From an uncultured Alphaproteobacteria bacterium (GTDB lineage: Bacteria > Pseudomonadota > Alphaproteobacteria > Rs-D84), in contig CALCEG010000132.1 in NCBI GenBank assembly GCA_937900435.1, positions 1 through 7,217 on the forward strand: 7,217 bases of DNA, written 5' to 3'. Under the pieces are notes generated by a model. The model did not search any database and was not told the origin of the DNA. It was given only the letters and a program-made list of their open reading frames with translations. The position numbers and the translations under genes are program-made. Each line of letters starts with the position of its first letter. The stretch's first letter is position 1. Below, piece after piece: positions 1 to 5,477 of this stretch.

Positions 1-2
1 AC

Positions 3-1205
3 AAACTGCAAGAAAACATACAGTCGTCATATCCTGATTTAAACAGGATAAAAATGATATACGACGCTATCGGCAATTATCTTCAGATTCCTATCGGCGC
101 CGGTCTGGATCAGAGATACAATTTCGACATCAACGATTTCGCTCAATGCTACAATCTTTCTTTGCTGGAAGTTTACAACGCCATAAAACTCACTGAAAGA
201 GAAGGTTTCCTGATAACATCAGAAGCGCTGAATACTCCTACTAAAATACATATCAGAGCAAGCAGAGAGGACTTGTATCGTTTTCAAATCGAATATAAAG
301 AATTCGATACGATAATCAAATATTTGTTAAGAAATACGCCTGGTGTTTTGTCAGATTTAGTCAACATCAGAGAAGAACAGATTTCTATAAAGACAGGCAT
401 GCCTGTTGACAAGATCATTCGACAGCTCAGTCAGCTCGAGAAACTGAATTTCATGACATATATACCACGCAACGACAGACCAAACATCCAGTTTTTGACA
501 GAGAGAATGGACAGCAAGCACTTCCACCTTTCTGACGAGGTATATAAAAACAGGAAAGACGATGCTGCCCAAAGAGTTCAGGCAGTCATAGATTTTGTCA
601 ATAATGACAGAGAATGCAGAAGCGTTCAATTATTAAGATATTTTGGTGAAGACATCAAAAAGACATGCGGCAAAGAGATTGAAAAATACTTTGGCATATC
701 TGAATTTCAGTTAAAGAAACCGATTCCACGCATCACAATGGCGCGCGCCAAGGAAATCTTGCGTGAAATGGGTTGTGCAAGCGAAGAACCAGATATAACC
801 ACCGCCGAAGAAAAGGCATTGGGTGAATATGTGCTGGAACATTATGGTTCAGATTTTGTGTATATCACAGAATGGCCATGGGAATGCCGCCCGTTCTATC
901 ACAAGAAAGCCATTGGCGAACATGGACAACCTATATCGGTGTCGGCTGACTTGCTGTATCGTGGGGTTGAAATCGTAACCTGCGCCCAGCGTGAAGAGTC
1001 GTACGAAAAACTGTGCGAACAACTGCGCGAAAAAGGATTACACCAAGAGGGCTTGCAATGGTATCTGGAATGTTTCCGATATGGTATGCCACCGCATGGT
1101 GGTTGGGGTATGGGCGGCGCCAGATTTATCAAACAGTTGCTGGGGCTACCCAGTCTGCGTGAGGCAACATTCCTGTTCCGCGGACCAACCAGACTCATGC
1201 CATAA
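3..1205 (+). CDS. Chimeric frame: RecQ helicase C-terminal fragment joined to class II Asp/Asn-tRNA synthetase-like C-terminus (5' partial)
   Basis: The frame is open to the left edge, so the 5' end is missing; the ATG at 54 is internal because the codons before it (KLQENIQSSYPDLNRIK) continue RecQ similarity. Codons 1 to about 224 resemble the C-terminal region of long Bacteroidota RecQ helicases (IYDAIGNYLQIPIGAG; later CRSVQLLRYFGE and TCGK), a DNA-unwinding repair enzyme. The helicase motor is outside the window. The four-cysteine zinc site is cut after its second cysteine (codons 205 and 222). From about codon 225 (EIEKYFG) the protein is instead the C-terminal catalytic part of an archaeal-type AspRS/AsnRS-like ligase: ITEWPWECRPFY, ADLLYRGVEIVTCAQRE, YGMPPHGGWGMG and final LREATFLFRGPTRLMP. 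The motif 3 region reads GMGGAR where GLGLER is usual, so the arginine is kept but the glutamate is not. Anticodon-binding domain and motif 1 are absent. Arginine codons switch from 14 of 17 AGR before the join to 10 of 12 CGN after it. Neither half can be a complete enzyme. An assembly join is as likely as a real fusion. Confidence 0.75.
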   Translation, partial: KLQENIQSSYPDLNRIKMIYDAIGNYLQIPIGAGLDQRYNFDINDFAQCYNLSLLEVYNAIKLTEREGFLITSEALNTPTKIHIRASREDLYRFQIEYKEFDTIIKYLLRNTPGVLSDLVNIREEQISIKTGMPVDKIIRQLSQLEKLNFMTYIPRNDRPNIQFLTERMDSKHFHLSDEVYKNRKDDAAQRVQAVIDFVNNDRECRSVQLLRYFGEDIKKTCGKEIEKYFGISEFQLKKPIPRITMARAKEILREMGCASEEPDITTAEEKALGEYVLEHYGSDFVYITEWPWECRPFYHKKAIGEHGQPISVSADLLYRGVEIVTCAQREESYEKLCEQLREKGLHQEGLQWYLECFRYGMPPHGGWGMGGARFIKQLLGLPSLREATFLFRGPTRLMP

Positions 1206-1208
1206 AAC

Positions 1209-1232
1209 AACCGCCCAATCGGGCGGTTTTTT
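1209..1232 (+). terminator. Intrinsic terminator after the synthetase-like frame
   Basis: A perfect 8-bp stem AACCGCCC/GGGCGGTT (1209-1216 with 1221-1228), loop AATC, runs into a T tract ending at 1232. It starts three bases after the TAA stop, a textbook rho-independent terminator. It indicates that the right half of the preceding frame is the genuine 3' end of a gene. Confidence 0.9.
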
Positions 1233-1243
1233 GATACAAAAAA

Positions 1244-1306
1244 ATGAAATCATAATGAAATCTACATAGAAATCTACCGGCGTTTTCTGTGTGATTCTGT
1301 GTGATT
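1244..1306. repeat. Short tandem repeats left of the tRNA-Asn boundary
   Basis: Three small repeat pairs lie together: ATGAAATC with a 12-base period (1244-1251 and 1256-1263, or GATTTCAT on the minus strand), GAAATCTAC twice (1257-1265 and 1269-1277), and TTCTGTGTGA twice head to tail (1285-1294 and 1295-1304). No gene is present. The GATTTCAT pair has a similar, oppositely oriented pair at 5667-5685. Function unknown; binding sites for a recombinase or regulator are possible. Confidence 0.45.
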
Positions 1307-1390
1307 ATGTAATTGTATGAGATGGTATAAGACGCTATTTAATCCATTTTTGGACAATTTTGGGCCACTTCCCAGTATGTAGAAAACAAT

Positions 1391-1414
1391 AAAAAATCCG
1401 CAGAAATCTGCGGA
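1391..1414 (-). terminator. Intrinsic terminator of the minus-strand tRNA-Asn
   Basis: On the minus strand, six bases after the tRNA CCA end, stem TCCGCAG/CTGCGGA (1414-1408 with 1403-1397) with loop ATTT is followed by six T (1396-1391). It is placed as the native terminator of the tRNA gene, which argues that the chromosome side of the integration site is to the left. Confidence 0.85.
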
Positions 1415-1419
1415 AATTC

Positions 1420-1464
1420 TGGCTCGGGCAACTGGACTCGAACCAGTGACATACGGATTAACAG
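1420..1464 (-). tRNA. 3' half of tRNA-Asn (GTT): integration-site (att) remnant
   Basis: Read on the minus strand: anticodon loop CTGTTAA (1464-1458, anticodon GTT), anticodon-stem 3' strand TCCGT, variable ATGTC, T arm ACTGG-TTCGAGT-CCAGT (1447-1431), acceptor 3' strand TGCCCGA, discriminator G, encoded CCA (1422-1420). The 5' side breaks off at the anticodon loop: the next bases (ACTTG) cannot pair with TCCGT (ACGGA would be needed) and no D arm or 5' acceptor strand follows. This is the usual footprint of a tyrosine integrase that crosses over in a tRNA anticodon loop. An intact tRNA-Asn should sit at the far end of the island, beyond the right edge. Confidence 0.85.
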
Positions 1465-1565
1465 CAAGTTCTTGATTTCAGGGCTTTTTTTACAGTATGT
1501 CGTGTTGGCCCAGATTCCCGCCACTTTTTGCACATATCTGTGTATACGCCGTATAGCTGTTTTTT

Positions 1566-1587
1566 AGTATGTAGCAATTATGTAGCA
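1566..1587 (+). repeat. Tandem 11-bp repeat near the att site
   Basis: AGTATGTAGCA (1566-1576) is directly followed by ATTATGTAGCA (1577-1587), identical at 10 of 11 bases. Related AGTATGT(A/C)G copies occur at 1374-1382 and 1494-1502. Position about 100 bp inside the att remnant fits arm-type integrase binding sites; this role is inferred. Confidence 0.45.
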
Positions 1588-1683
1588 AAAAAATTGCACC
1601 CCCGTATACCCACAAGTGTCTAAATCATACAAAAATGACGTCCGCCAAAAATGAAATTACGGAATGCGTTTGTCGGGCAATAA

Positions 1684-1809
1684 TCATACCTTGAATGCGG
1701 GTGCCATACGGTTGATTTCTGCTTGTGGTAATCCATAACGTTTAGCAACCGTTTGCCATATTTTGTCTCTTTTTATATCATTTTTGGTGCTCTGGCCCGT
1801 TTTGGTAAT
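1684..1809 (-). pseudogene. Remnant resembling the C-terminus of a HipA-type toxin
   Basis: A minus-strand frame of 41 codons running from just after a TAA (1812-1810) to TGA (1686-1684) contains WQTVAKRYGLPQAEINRM followed by APAF. This pattern resembles the extreme C-terminus of HipA-like serine/threonine kinase toxins (W-x2-VA-x2-GL-x3-EI-x2-M-x2-AF, from memory). It overlaps the 3' end of the HipB-like gene in another frame and has no start codon, no kinase domain and no ribosome site of its own. HipA genes normally follow hipB directly, so this is read as debris after deletion of the toxin. The match is short, so a chance resemblance cannot be excluded. Confidence 0.5.
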
Positions 1810-2090
1810 TTATCAGCGTCCAGCATCAATCCGACTTGGTCAAATCTTATGTCTGCAACTTCTGCCAGTCTGTCGTGCAGTCCCAATACAAACAATACCT
1901 TGGCATAAATGCCCATAGATGTTGCAGGGTCTCCTTTTTCAACCTTGGCCAGTGTTGGTCTGGTTATACCTGCGCGTTGTATCATCATTTCTGCGGTTAT
2001 GCGTCTGCGAATTCTGGCATCTTTGATGTCTGCTCCCAGTTTTGCCAATGCACGCTTAACCGGGGTTGGATAAATTGTTGTTTTTCTCAT
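1773..2090 (-). CDS. HipB-like XRE-family transcriptional regulator (orphan antitoxin)
   Basis: A 105-residue cytoplasmic DNA-binding protein. Residues about 32-70 form an XRE/Cro helix-turn-helix (TAEMMIQRAGITRPTLAKVEKG, split here as scaffold helix, turn and recognition helix), followed by MGIYAKVLFVLGL, the pattern of HipB-like antitoxins. The N-terminal VKRALAKLGADIKDARIRRR is also typical of this group. Members usually repress their own operon and neutralise a HipA kinase encoded just downstream. Here the downstream region holds only a 41-codon remnant, so the protein is probably an orphan regulator. The ATG at 2090 follows AGAGAGAAAAGAT, a weak Shine-Dalgarno, and a perfect 24-bp inverted repeat lies 14 bases further upstream, which supports this start and autoregulation. 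Its divergent neighbour is the AlpA/integrase module, so it might also control that side. Confidence 0.85.
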   Translation of the reverse strand: MRKTTIYPTPVKRALAKLGADIKDARIRRRITAEMMIQRAGITRPTLAKVEKGDPATSMGIYAKVLFVLGLHDRLAEVADIRFDQVGLMLDADKLPKRARAPKMI

Positions 2091-2104
2091 ATCTTTTCTC
2101 TCTA

Positions 2105-2128
2105 TAATGTAAATTATATTTTACATTA
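2105..2128. promoter_or_regulatory. Operator-like inverted repeat upstream of the HipB-like gene
   Basis: Arms TAATGTAAA (2105-2113) and TTTACATTA (2120-2128) are perfectly complementary around a 6-bp TTATAT spacer. A third half-site, TAATGTAAAA, follows at 2137-2146. On the minus strand the spacer region contains TATAAT (2118-2113), a good -10 element, with no convincing -35. A regulator bound here would block the promoter of the HipB-like gene, so autorepression is the simplest reading. Confidence 0.65.
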
Positions 2129-2146
2129 CGCTAGAATAATGTAAAA

Positions 2147-2573
2147 GATAATTTCTGTTTTGTCAAATTTATTATACCACAAATCGCACTAAAAAGAAAG
2201 AGGTATCACATCGGATATAAAAATAAGAGGTTTATTATTGGTATTAGCCACCCTAAAAAACATGAAAAATCCCAAAATTCGATTCGGGGCAAAAGTTTGA
2301 TTTTTTTGTCGGGTGCCGTCGATGAGCTGTTGTTTCAAAAACTGACAAAATATGATTTAATACTATTTAGACGTGTTTTAATGTAGTTTTGATACATTAT
2401 GATACAAATTTTTTTAGTAAAAACAGGATGTTTTTTGCTGGTTTTGCAAGACTTTTACTTTTTTATGTGCTATAAATTATATGTACAGATATAAAAAGTT
2501 GTTGTGATATCAGATTGTATAAAGCGACCTTTTTATATCCTACAAACCATATTGAAACCCAAAGGAGAATAAC
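2147..2573. other. Gene-free intergenic stretch before the AlpA/integrase module
   Basis: About 430 bases of A/T-rich DNA between two divergent genes. No supported coding frame, RNA gene or strong promoter is visible. TGATACA occurs twice ten bases apart (2390-2396 and 2400-2406). It most likely carries control sequences for the plus-strand genes. The end is a clear ribosome binding site, AAGGAG at 2562-2567. Confidence 0.6.
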
Positions 2574-2828
2574 ATGGATTACCAATTCATGAATCATGGG
2601 GGACAAGAGAGAGATACAAGACAATGCGCCCTGAACAAAGAAGCGTTTAAAGACAGACTGTTTACACCGAAACAATTGGCCGACTATCTTTGTTCGTCTG
2701 TTTCGGCATTAAGCCAATATCGTGCGCTGGGGATTGGACCTGCGTACTTCAAGATCGGCAAAATGGTACGTTACCCCCTGTCTGAGGTAAATAAGTGGCT
2801 GGAACAAAAAAGAAGCGATAAAAAATAG
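2574..2828 (+). CDS. AlpA-like helix-turn-helix protein (putative excisionase/regulator)
   Basis: An 84-residue protein. Residues about 29-80 match the short MerR/AlpA-type winged helix fold: LFTPKQLADYLCSSVSALSQ, then RALGIGPAYFKIGKMVRY and PLSEVNKWLEQ. This is the arrangement of AlpA regulators and excisionases, which bind and bend DNA near att sites and steer integrase towards excision or control its expression. The first 28 residues are unstructured-looking and not recognised. The start is fixed by AAGGAG six bases upstream. The gene lies 63 bases before the integrase on the same strand, so co-transcription is likely. Whether it acts as excisionase or as transcription factor cannot be told from the sequence. 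Confidence 0.85.
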   Translation: MDYQFMNHGGQERDTRQCALNKEAFKDRLFTPKQLADYLCSSVSALSQYRALGIGPAYFKIGKMVRYPLSEVNKWLEQKRSDKK

Positions 2829-2891
2829 CTGTTTCTGCTGGATATTATGTTTTTATCGTGCATTGTGTGTTTGTAATAAAGGAGTGCACAC

Positions 2892-4100
2892 ATGGCAGAA
2901 CAATGGAAATGCTATACAAAGCCGTTTCGGGACACTTGGATACATCTGTTGCATTCAGATGTTAACCTGCAGGTCAGCGACGGCACCATCCCAGGATTAT
3001 TCCTGCGATATTCTGCGGCAACACGCAATATTCGGTTTTTCCTGGGATGTAAAATAGATAACAAGAAATGCAATATTTTTATAGGTCGCTACAGAGATTA
3101 TTCTATCAAAGATATTCGTGATATGGCGTGGAATATGCGGCATCAAATTGCCCAAGGCGAAGACCCACGCAGAAAAAGAATAGAAGAACAACTGAAAGAA
3201 AAAGAAACGCTGGGTGAACAGGTAAAAGTACTGTTCCCGCAATATATGGACAAATATTCCAAAATATACAAGAAGCCACGAACCCAGGATTCTAATTGGG
3301 GGCAATATAGATTATATTTAGCGCCTATGTTTGATAAGCTGTACATACGCCAAATAGAAGAAAAGCATGTAATGGACGCCTATGCCAAGTGGGTAAAGAA
3401 AACGTCATTCTCAACCGCGAACAAAGCGCTGTCTCTGTTCTCTAATTTCTGGGATTGGTGCGAAATGTATAAATACGTAGATCGCAATACAAACCCATGC
3501 AAGTATGTCCGCAAAGGTTCAAACAAAGTTTATAAGCCACAAATACTGGACCAAGACGGTTATCGTGCATTATCGCATGCGCTGGATGTTGGGCCCCAGG
3601 TATCTAAAATGCACCCACGGTTATTCAATGCGTTGCGGGTGCTGATGCTGACTGGGTGTCGTGCGTCTGAAATAACCGGGCTAGAGGTAGAAGAACTTGC
3701 GCTTATGCACAAGGTAATACACCTGAAAGACAGCAAGACCGGCGCCCGGGATGTAAAACTGTCTGATGCGGTTATACCATACTTGCAGGCTGCGCTGGAT
3801 GAAGCAACCGCACTGGGCAGCAAATATGTATTCCCAGGTGTTGGGAACGAGCACAGACCAATAAACAACATCCGCAAGCCATTTGAATGGGCTCTGTCAT
3901 ATGCCAAGCTGCCACATATGCGAATACACGACCTGCGACATTCGTTTATCAGTATGGGTGCAAATATCGGTGAAAATATAGCTGCCATGAAAGAAGCAGC
4001 CGGACATTCCCGTATAACCACCACCGAAGGATATACCCACATCATGGACAGCAGCACCTATCGTGCCATCAATAACGTTGCAAATGCAATATGTGCCTAA
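2892..4100 (+). CDS. Tyrosine-type site-specific recombinase (island integrase)
   Basis: A complete 402-residue integrase that catalyses recombination between attP and a chromosomal att site, here most likely tRNA-Asn. Catalytic residues are all visible: R257 (TGCRASEI), K282 (DSKTGA), H346 and R349 (HDLRHSF), H372 (AAGHSRITTTEG) and the nucleophile Y381 (GYTH). Residues about 1-100 form an N-terminal arm-binding-like part (FLRYSAATRNIRFFLG, IFIGRYRDYSIKDIRDMA, ARGEDP-like QIAQGEDPRRKR), and residues about 108-205 are the core-binding SAM-like domain. Length is normal for P4-like and phage integrases. AAAGGAG (2878-2884) stands seven bases before the ATG. The nearest upstream gene is the AlpA-like protein, a common pairing. 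No frameshift or lost catalytic residue was found, so the enzyme should be active. Confidence 0.95.
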   Translation: MAEQWKCYTKPFRDTWIHLLHSDVNLQVSDGTIPGLFLRYSAATRNIRFFLGCKIDNKKCNIFIGRYRDYSIKDIRDMAWNMRHQIAQGEDPRRKRIEEQLKEKETLGEQVKVLFPQYMDKYSKIYKKPRTQDSNWGQYRLYLAPMFDKLYIRQIEEKHVMDAYAKWVKKTSFSTANKALSLFSNFWDWCEMYKYVDRNTNPCKYVRKGSNKVYKPQILDQDGYRALSHALDVGPQVSKMHPRLFNALRVLMLTGCRASEITGLEVEELALMHKVIHLKDSKTGARDVKLSDAVIPYLQAALDEATALGSKYVFPGVGNEHRPINNIRKPFEWALSYAKLPHMRIHDLRHSFISMGANIGENIAAMKEAAGHSRITTTEGYTHIMDSSTYRAINNVANAICA

Positions 4101-4118
4101 ATGGCGCATGTTGCATTT
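4082..4118 (+). terminator. Long hairpin enclosing the integrase stop codon
   Basis: Left arm 4082-4097 (AAATGCAATATGTGCC) and right arm 4103-4118 (GGCGCATGTTGCATTT) pair over 16 bp with only two G-U wobbles, around a five-base loop TAAAT that contains the TAA stop. There is no long T tract after it, so it may stabilise the mRNA 3' end or slow polymerase or ribosomes rather than act as a standard terminator. Confidence 0.6.
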
Positions 4119-4134
4119 CAGTAAAATAAAAATA

Positions 4135-4193
4135 GGTTCTGTAAAACCTCTTTTGATTGGGGGTAACGGCGACCTCGACACCTTGTTACACAC
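4135..4193 (+). repeat. Direct repeat copy 1 (conserved core 4161-4193)
   Basis: Aligns without gaps over 59 bases with 5478-5536. The first 26 bases are loosely similar; the last 33 differ at only three positions. The core starts GGGTAACGGCGACC and ends TTACACAC, with GTAAC and GTTAC able to pair as a short stem. The copies lie on either side of the Fic gene in the same orientation. Confidence 0.8.
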
Positions 4194-4207
4194 AGGTTTG
4201 AAAAATT

Positions 4208-4291
4208 GGTTCGCAGGTTCGCACTTTGGGTGTTTTGATAGTAATTACAATATGATAAGTGCGAACCTGGGGTGCGAACCTGGTTCGCACC
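4208..4291. repeat. Cluster of five GGTTCGCA repeats with palindrome
   Basis: GGTTCGCA occurs at 4208-4215 and 4216-4223 head to tail, as its complement at 4260-4267 and 4273-4280, and again forward at 4282-4289. CAGGTTCGCACTT (4214-4226) and its exact complement (4257-4269) form a 13-bp inverted repeat around 30 bases. GGTGCGAACC (4271-4280) and GGTTCGCACC (4282-4291) form a near-perfect palindrome around a single T. The set lies 27 bases past the Fic stop codon. It could be a multi-site protein binding region or a folded DNA/RNA element. Confidence 0.8.
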
Positions 4292-4317
4292 TAAGAACAC
4301 ATTTCCTTATAAATCGA

Positions 4318-5424
4318 TTATCGTTTTTCTGGCAAACTATATTTGCGGCCTTTGTTTTGACCGGTGGCAACCAAGAAACCTTTGTTAACCAATGCGACAA
4401 ACAGTTGGCGTACGCGCTGTGGCGACTTGCCCGTTATAGAAATTGCGTCCGCAGCAGTAACATAACCCAGCGTGCATAACTTTTCAGCCATAGCGATAAA
4501 GAACGTCCGTTCTGTTTTGTTCAGGTCGTCTATATTTAAATCGCTACATTTATCGCTAGTTATATCGCTAGTTTTTATTTCGGGATTAGCGATATTTATA
4601 ACCATGTCGTCACCTTTCAGCGAATTGTTTTCGCCCAGCAACAGATTTCCAAAGAACAAGTTCAGGTATTTATAGGTCCGTTTGATACCGCGCGGTATAT
4701 TTTCATAGTTGGCACGAACCAAGGCATTGCGAAAATATTCTGCATAATCCTTGAATAATTCGTTATCAGCAGCAAAGCCTTTATTGCGCAGATACTTGAT
4801 TGCAAATACGGCGATTGTGCGCGTATTGCCTTCGCGAAATGGATGAATTTGCCACAGGCCAGACACGAATTGCGCGATATGCTCAACTTGCGCACGTGTG
4901 TTAAGCGTACTGTAATCAAAACGTTCTTCGCGGTCAAAGTCGTATTCCAGCGTTGGCATAATGTCCATATGGCTGGCATAGTGTACAGTATCCCCCATCA
5001 GCACGTTTTCTGCCTTGATAATATCCTTGGTACGAACATTCCCAACCCAGTGTTCAGGCAATGCCGCATTAAATAAATACTTGTGAATAGACAGCAAAGT
5101 AGTCGGCGCAAAGGTAAAAGATGAATTGCTTAACAGTTCTGCAATACGGTTGGAAACGGTGTCGGCCTCCCAGTATTCAATACCCAGTTCGTCACCCTCT
5201 GGGGTGCGGTAATACTGGCGCAGCGACTGATGAACTTCGTCATGACTCAGCTTGCCTTCGATATTATCACGTGCCACCTGGTACAGATAACGCGATGGTG
5301 TCAACCCATCAACCTGTTGCAAGCCAATAGCGATATCCCAATTACGTGCCTTTTCTTGTTTAGATGGCTCTTGGGCTGTTTTGTATTCGCTGATAAAATC
5401 TGAAAACTTTGCCATATCTTTCAT
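4318..5424 (-). CDS. Fic-domain protein with VbhA-like N-terminus and C-terminal winged helix
   Basis: A 368-residue protein of the Fic family, whose members usually transfer AMP or related groups from nucleotides to hydroxyl side chains of target proteins. The signature HPFREGNTR is at residues 194-202. N-terminal residues about 43-72 (SRYLYQVARDNIEGKLSHDE) resemble the VbhA antitoxin helix that inhibits Fic proteins, with E56-G57 as the inhibitory pair but R52 where Ser or Thr is usual. Residues about 302-365 look like a winged helix (KSPQRVRQLFVALVNKGFLV, then GRKYSL), suggesting DNA binding. The Fic motif has Thr in place of the usual GNGR glycine and lacks the second arginine (A205). A linker carries three 12-bp repeats. 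Starts at 5424 and 5415 (MAKFSDF) are both served by AGGGTAAGG; the choice is open. It is transcribed against its neighbours and bracketed by direct repeats. Likely an island-borne toxin-antitoxin-like or regulatory protein. Confidence 0.9.
   Translation of the reverse strand: MKDMAKFSDFISEYKTAQEPSKQEKARNWDIAIGLQQVDGLTPSRYLYQVARDNIEGKLSHDEVHQSLRQYYRTPEGDELGIEYWEADTVSNRIAELLSNSSFTFAPTTLLSIHKYLFNAALPEHWVGNVRTKDIIKAENVLMGDTVHYASHMDIMPTLEYDFDREERFDYSTLNTRAQVEHIAQFVSGLWQIHPFREGNTRTIAVFAIKYLRNKGFAADNELFKDYAEYFRNALVRANYENIPRGIKRTYKYLNLFFGNLLLGENNSLKGDDMVINIANPEIKTSDITSDKCSDLNIDDLNKTERTFFIAMAEKLCTLGYVTAADAISITGKSPQRVRQLFVALVNKGFLVATGQNKGRKYSLPEKR
4537..4572 (-). repeat. Three 12-bp tandem units inside the Fic gene
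   Basis: On the minus strand the units are ACTAGCGATATA, ACTAGCGATAAA and TGTAGCGATTTA, encoding TSDI, TSDK and CSDL in the linker between the Fic domain and the winged helix. The period is a multiple of three, so copy number change would alter linker length without breaking the frame. Confidence 0.75.
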
Positions 5425-5438
5425 GCCTTACCCTATTG

Positions 5439-5444
5439 ATTATA
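5439..5444 (-). promoter_or_regulatory. Possible -10 element of the Fic gene
   Basis: TATAAT on the minus strand lies 14 bases before the ATG at 5424. No good -35 hexamer is found at standard spacing. If used, the transcript would have a leader of only a few bases to the first ATG, which would favour the second ATG at 5415. Confidence 0.3.
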
Positions 5445-5477
5445 TCCAAGAAATACAAAAATTCCAGTTATTTAATG

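Noticed and set aside
54..1205. Start of the first gene at ATG 54
   Set aside because: The frame is open to base 3 and the upstream codons continue RecQ similarity, so this ATG is internal.
357..1269. Overlapping frames at 357-629 (-), 899-1210 (-) and 991-1269 (+)
   Set aside because: They are antisense or alternate-frame shadows of the well-supported RecQ/synthetase frame and show no recognisable protein features.
1339..1533. Minus-strand frame of 64 codons
   Set aside because: It runs through the tRNA-Asn remnant and its terminator, so it is not a protein gene.
1836..2144. Plus-strand frame of 102 codons
   Set aside because: Antisense to the HipB-like gene, cysteine-rich composition typical of shadow frames, and no family resemblance.
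2463..3346. Minus- and plus-strand frames overlapping AlpA-like and integrase genes (2463-2675, 2863-3057, 2997-3305, 3143-3346)
   Set aside because: Each overlaps a gene with clear motifs and ribosome site; none has its own support.
3560..4193. Minus-strand frames 3560-4057 and 3897-4193
   Set aside because: Serine-rich antisense translations of the integrase catalytic region.
4161..4193. Integron attC site
   Set aside because: The ends do not fit the RYYYAAC and GTTRRRY core sites, although the short GTAAC/GTTAC pairing looked similar at first.
4271..4291. Intrinsic terminator for the Fic gene
   Set aside because: The palindrome has a one-base centre and no T tract on either strand, so it is better treated as part of the repeat cluster.
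4208..4291. CRISPR array
   Set aside because: The repeated unit is only 8-9 bp, occurs in both orientations and has no uniform spacers.
4063..4479. Plus-strand frame of 138 codons from the integrase end through the repeat zone into Fic
   Set aside because: It is antisense to Fic and made mostly of repeat sequence. The shared GNGD..TLLHT in both repeat copies was noted but is too short to call a gene.
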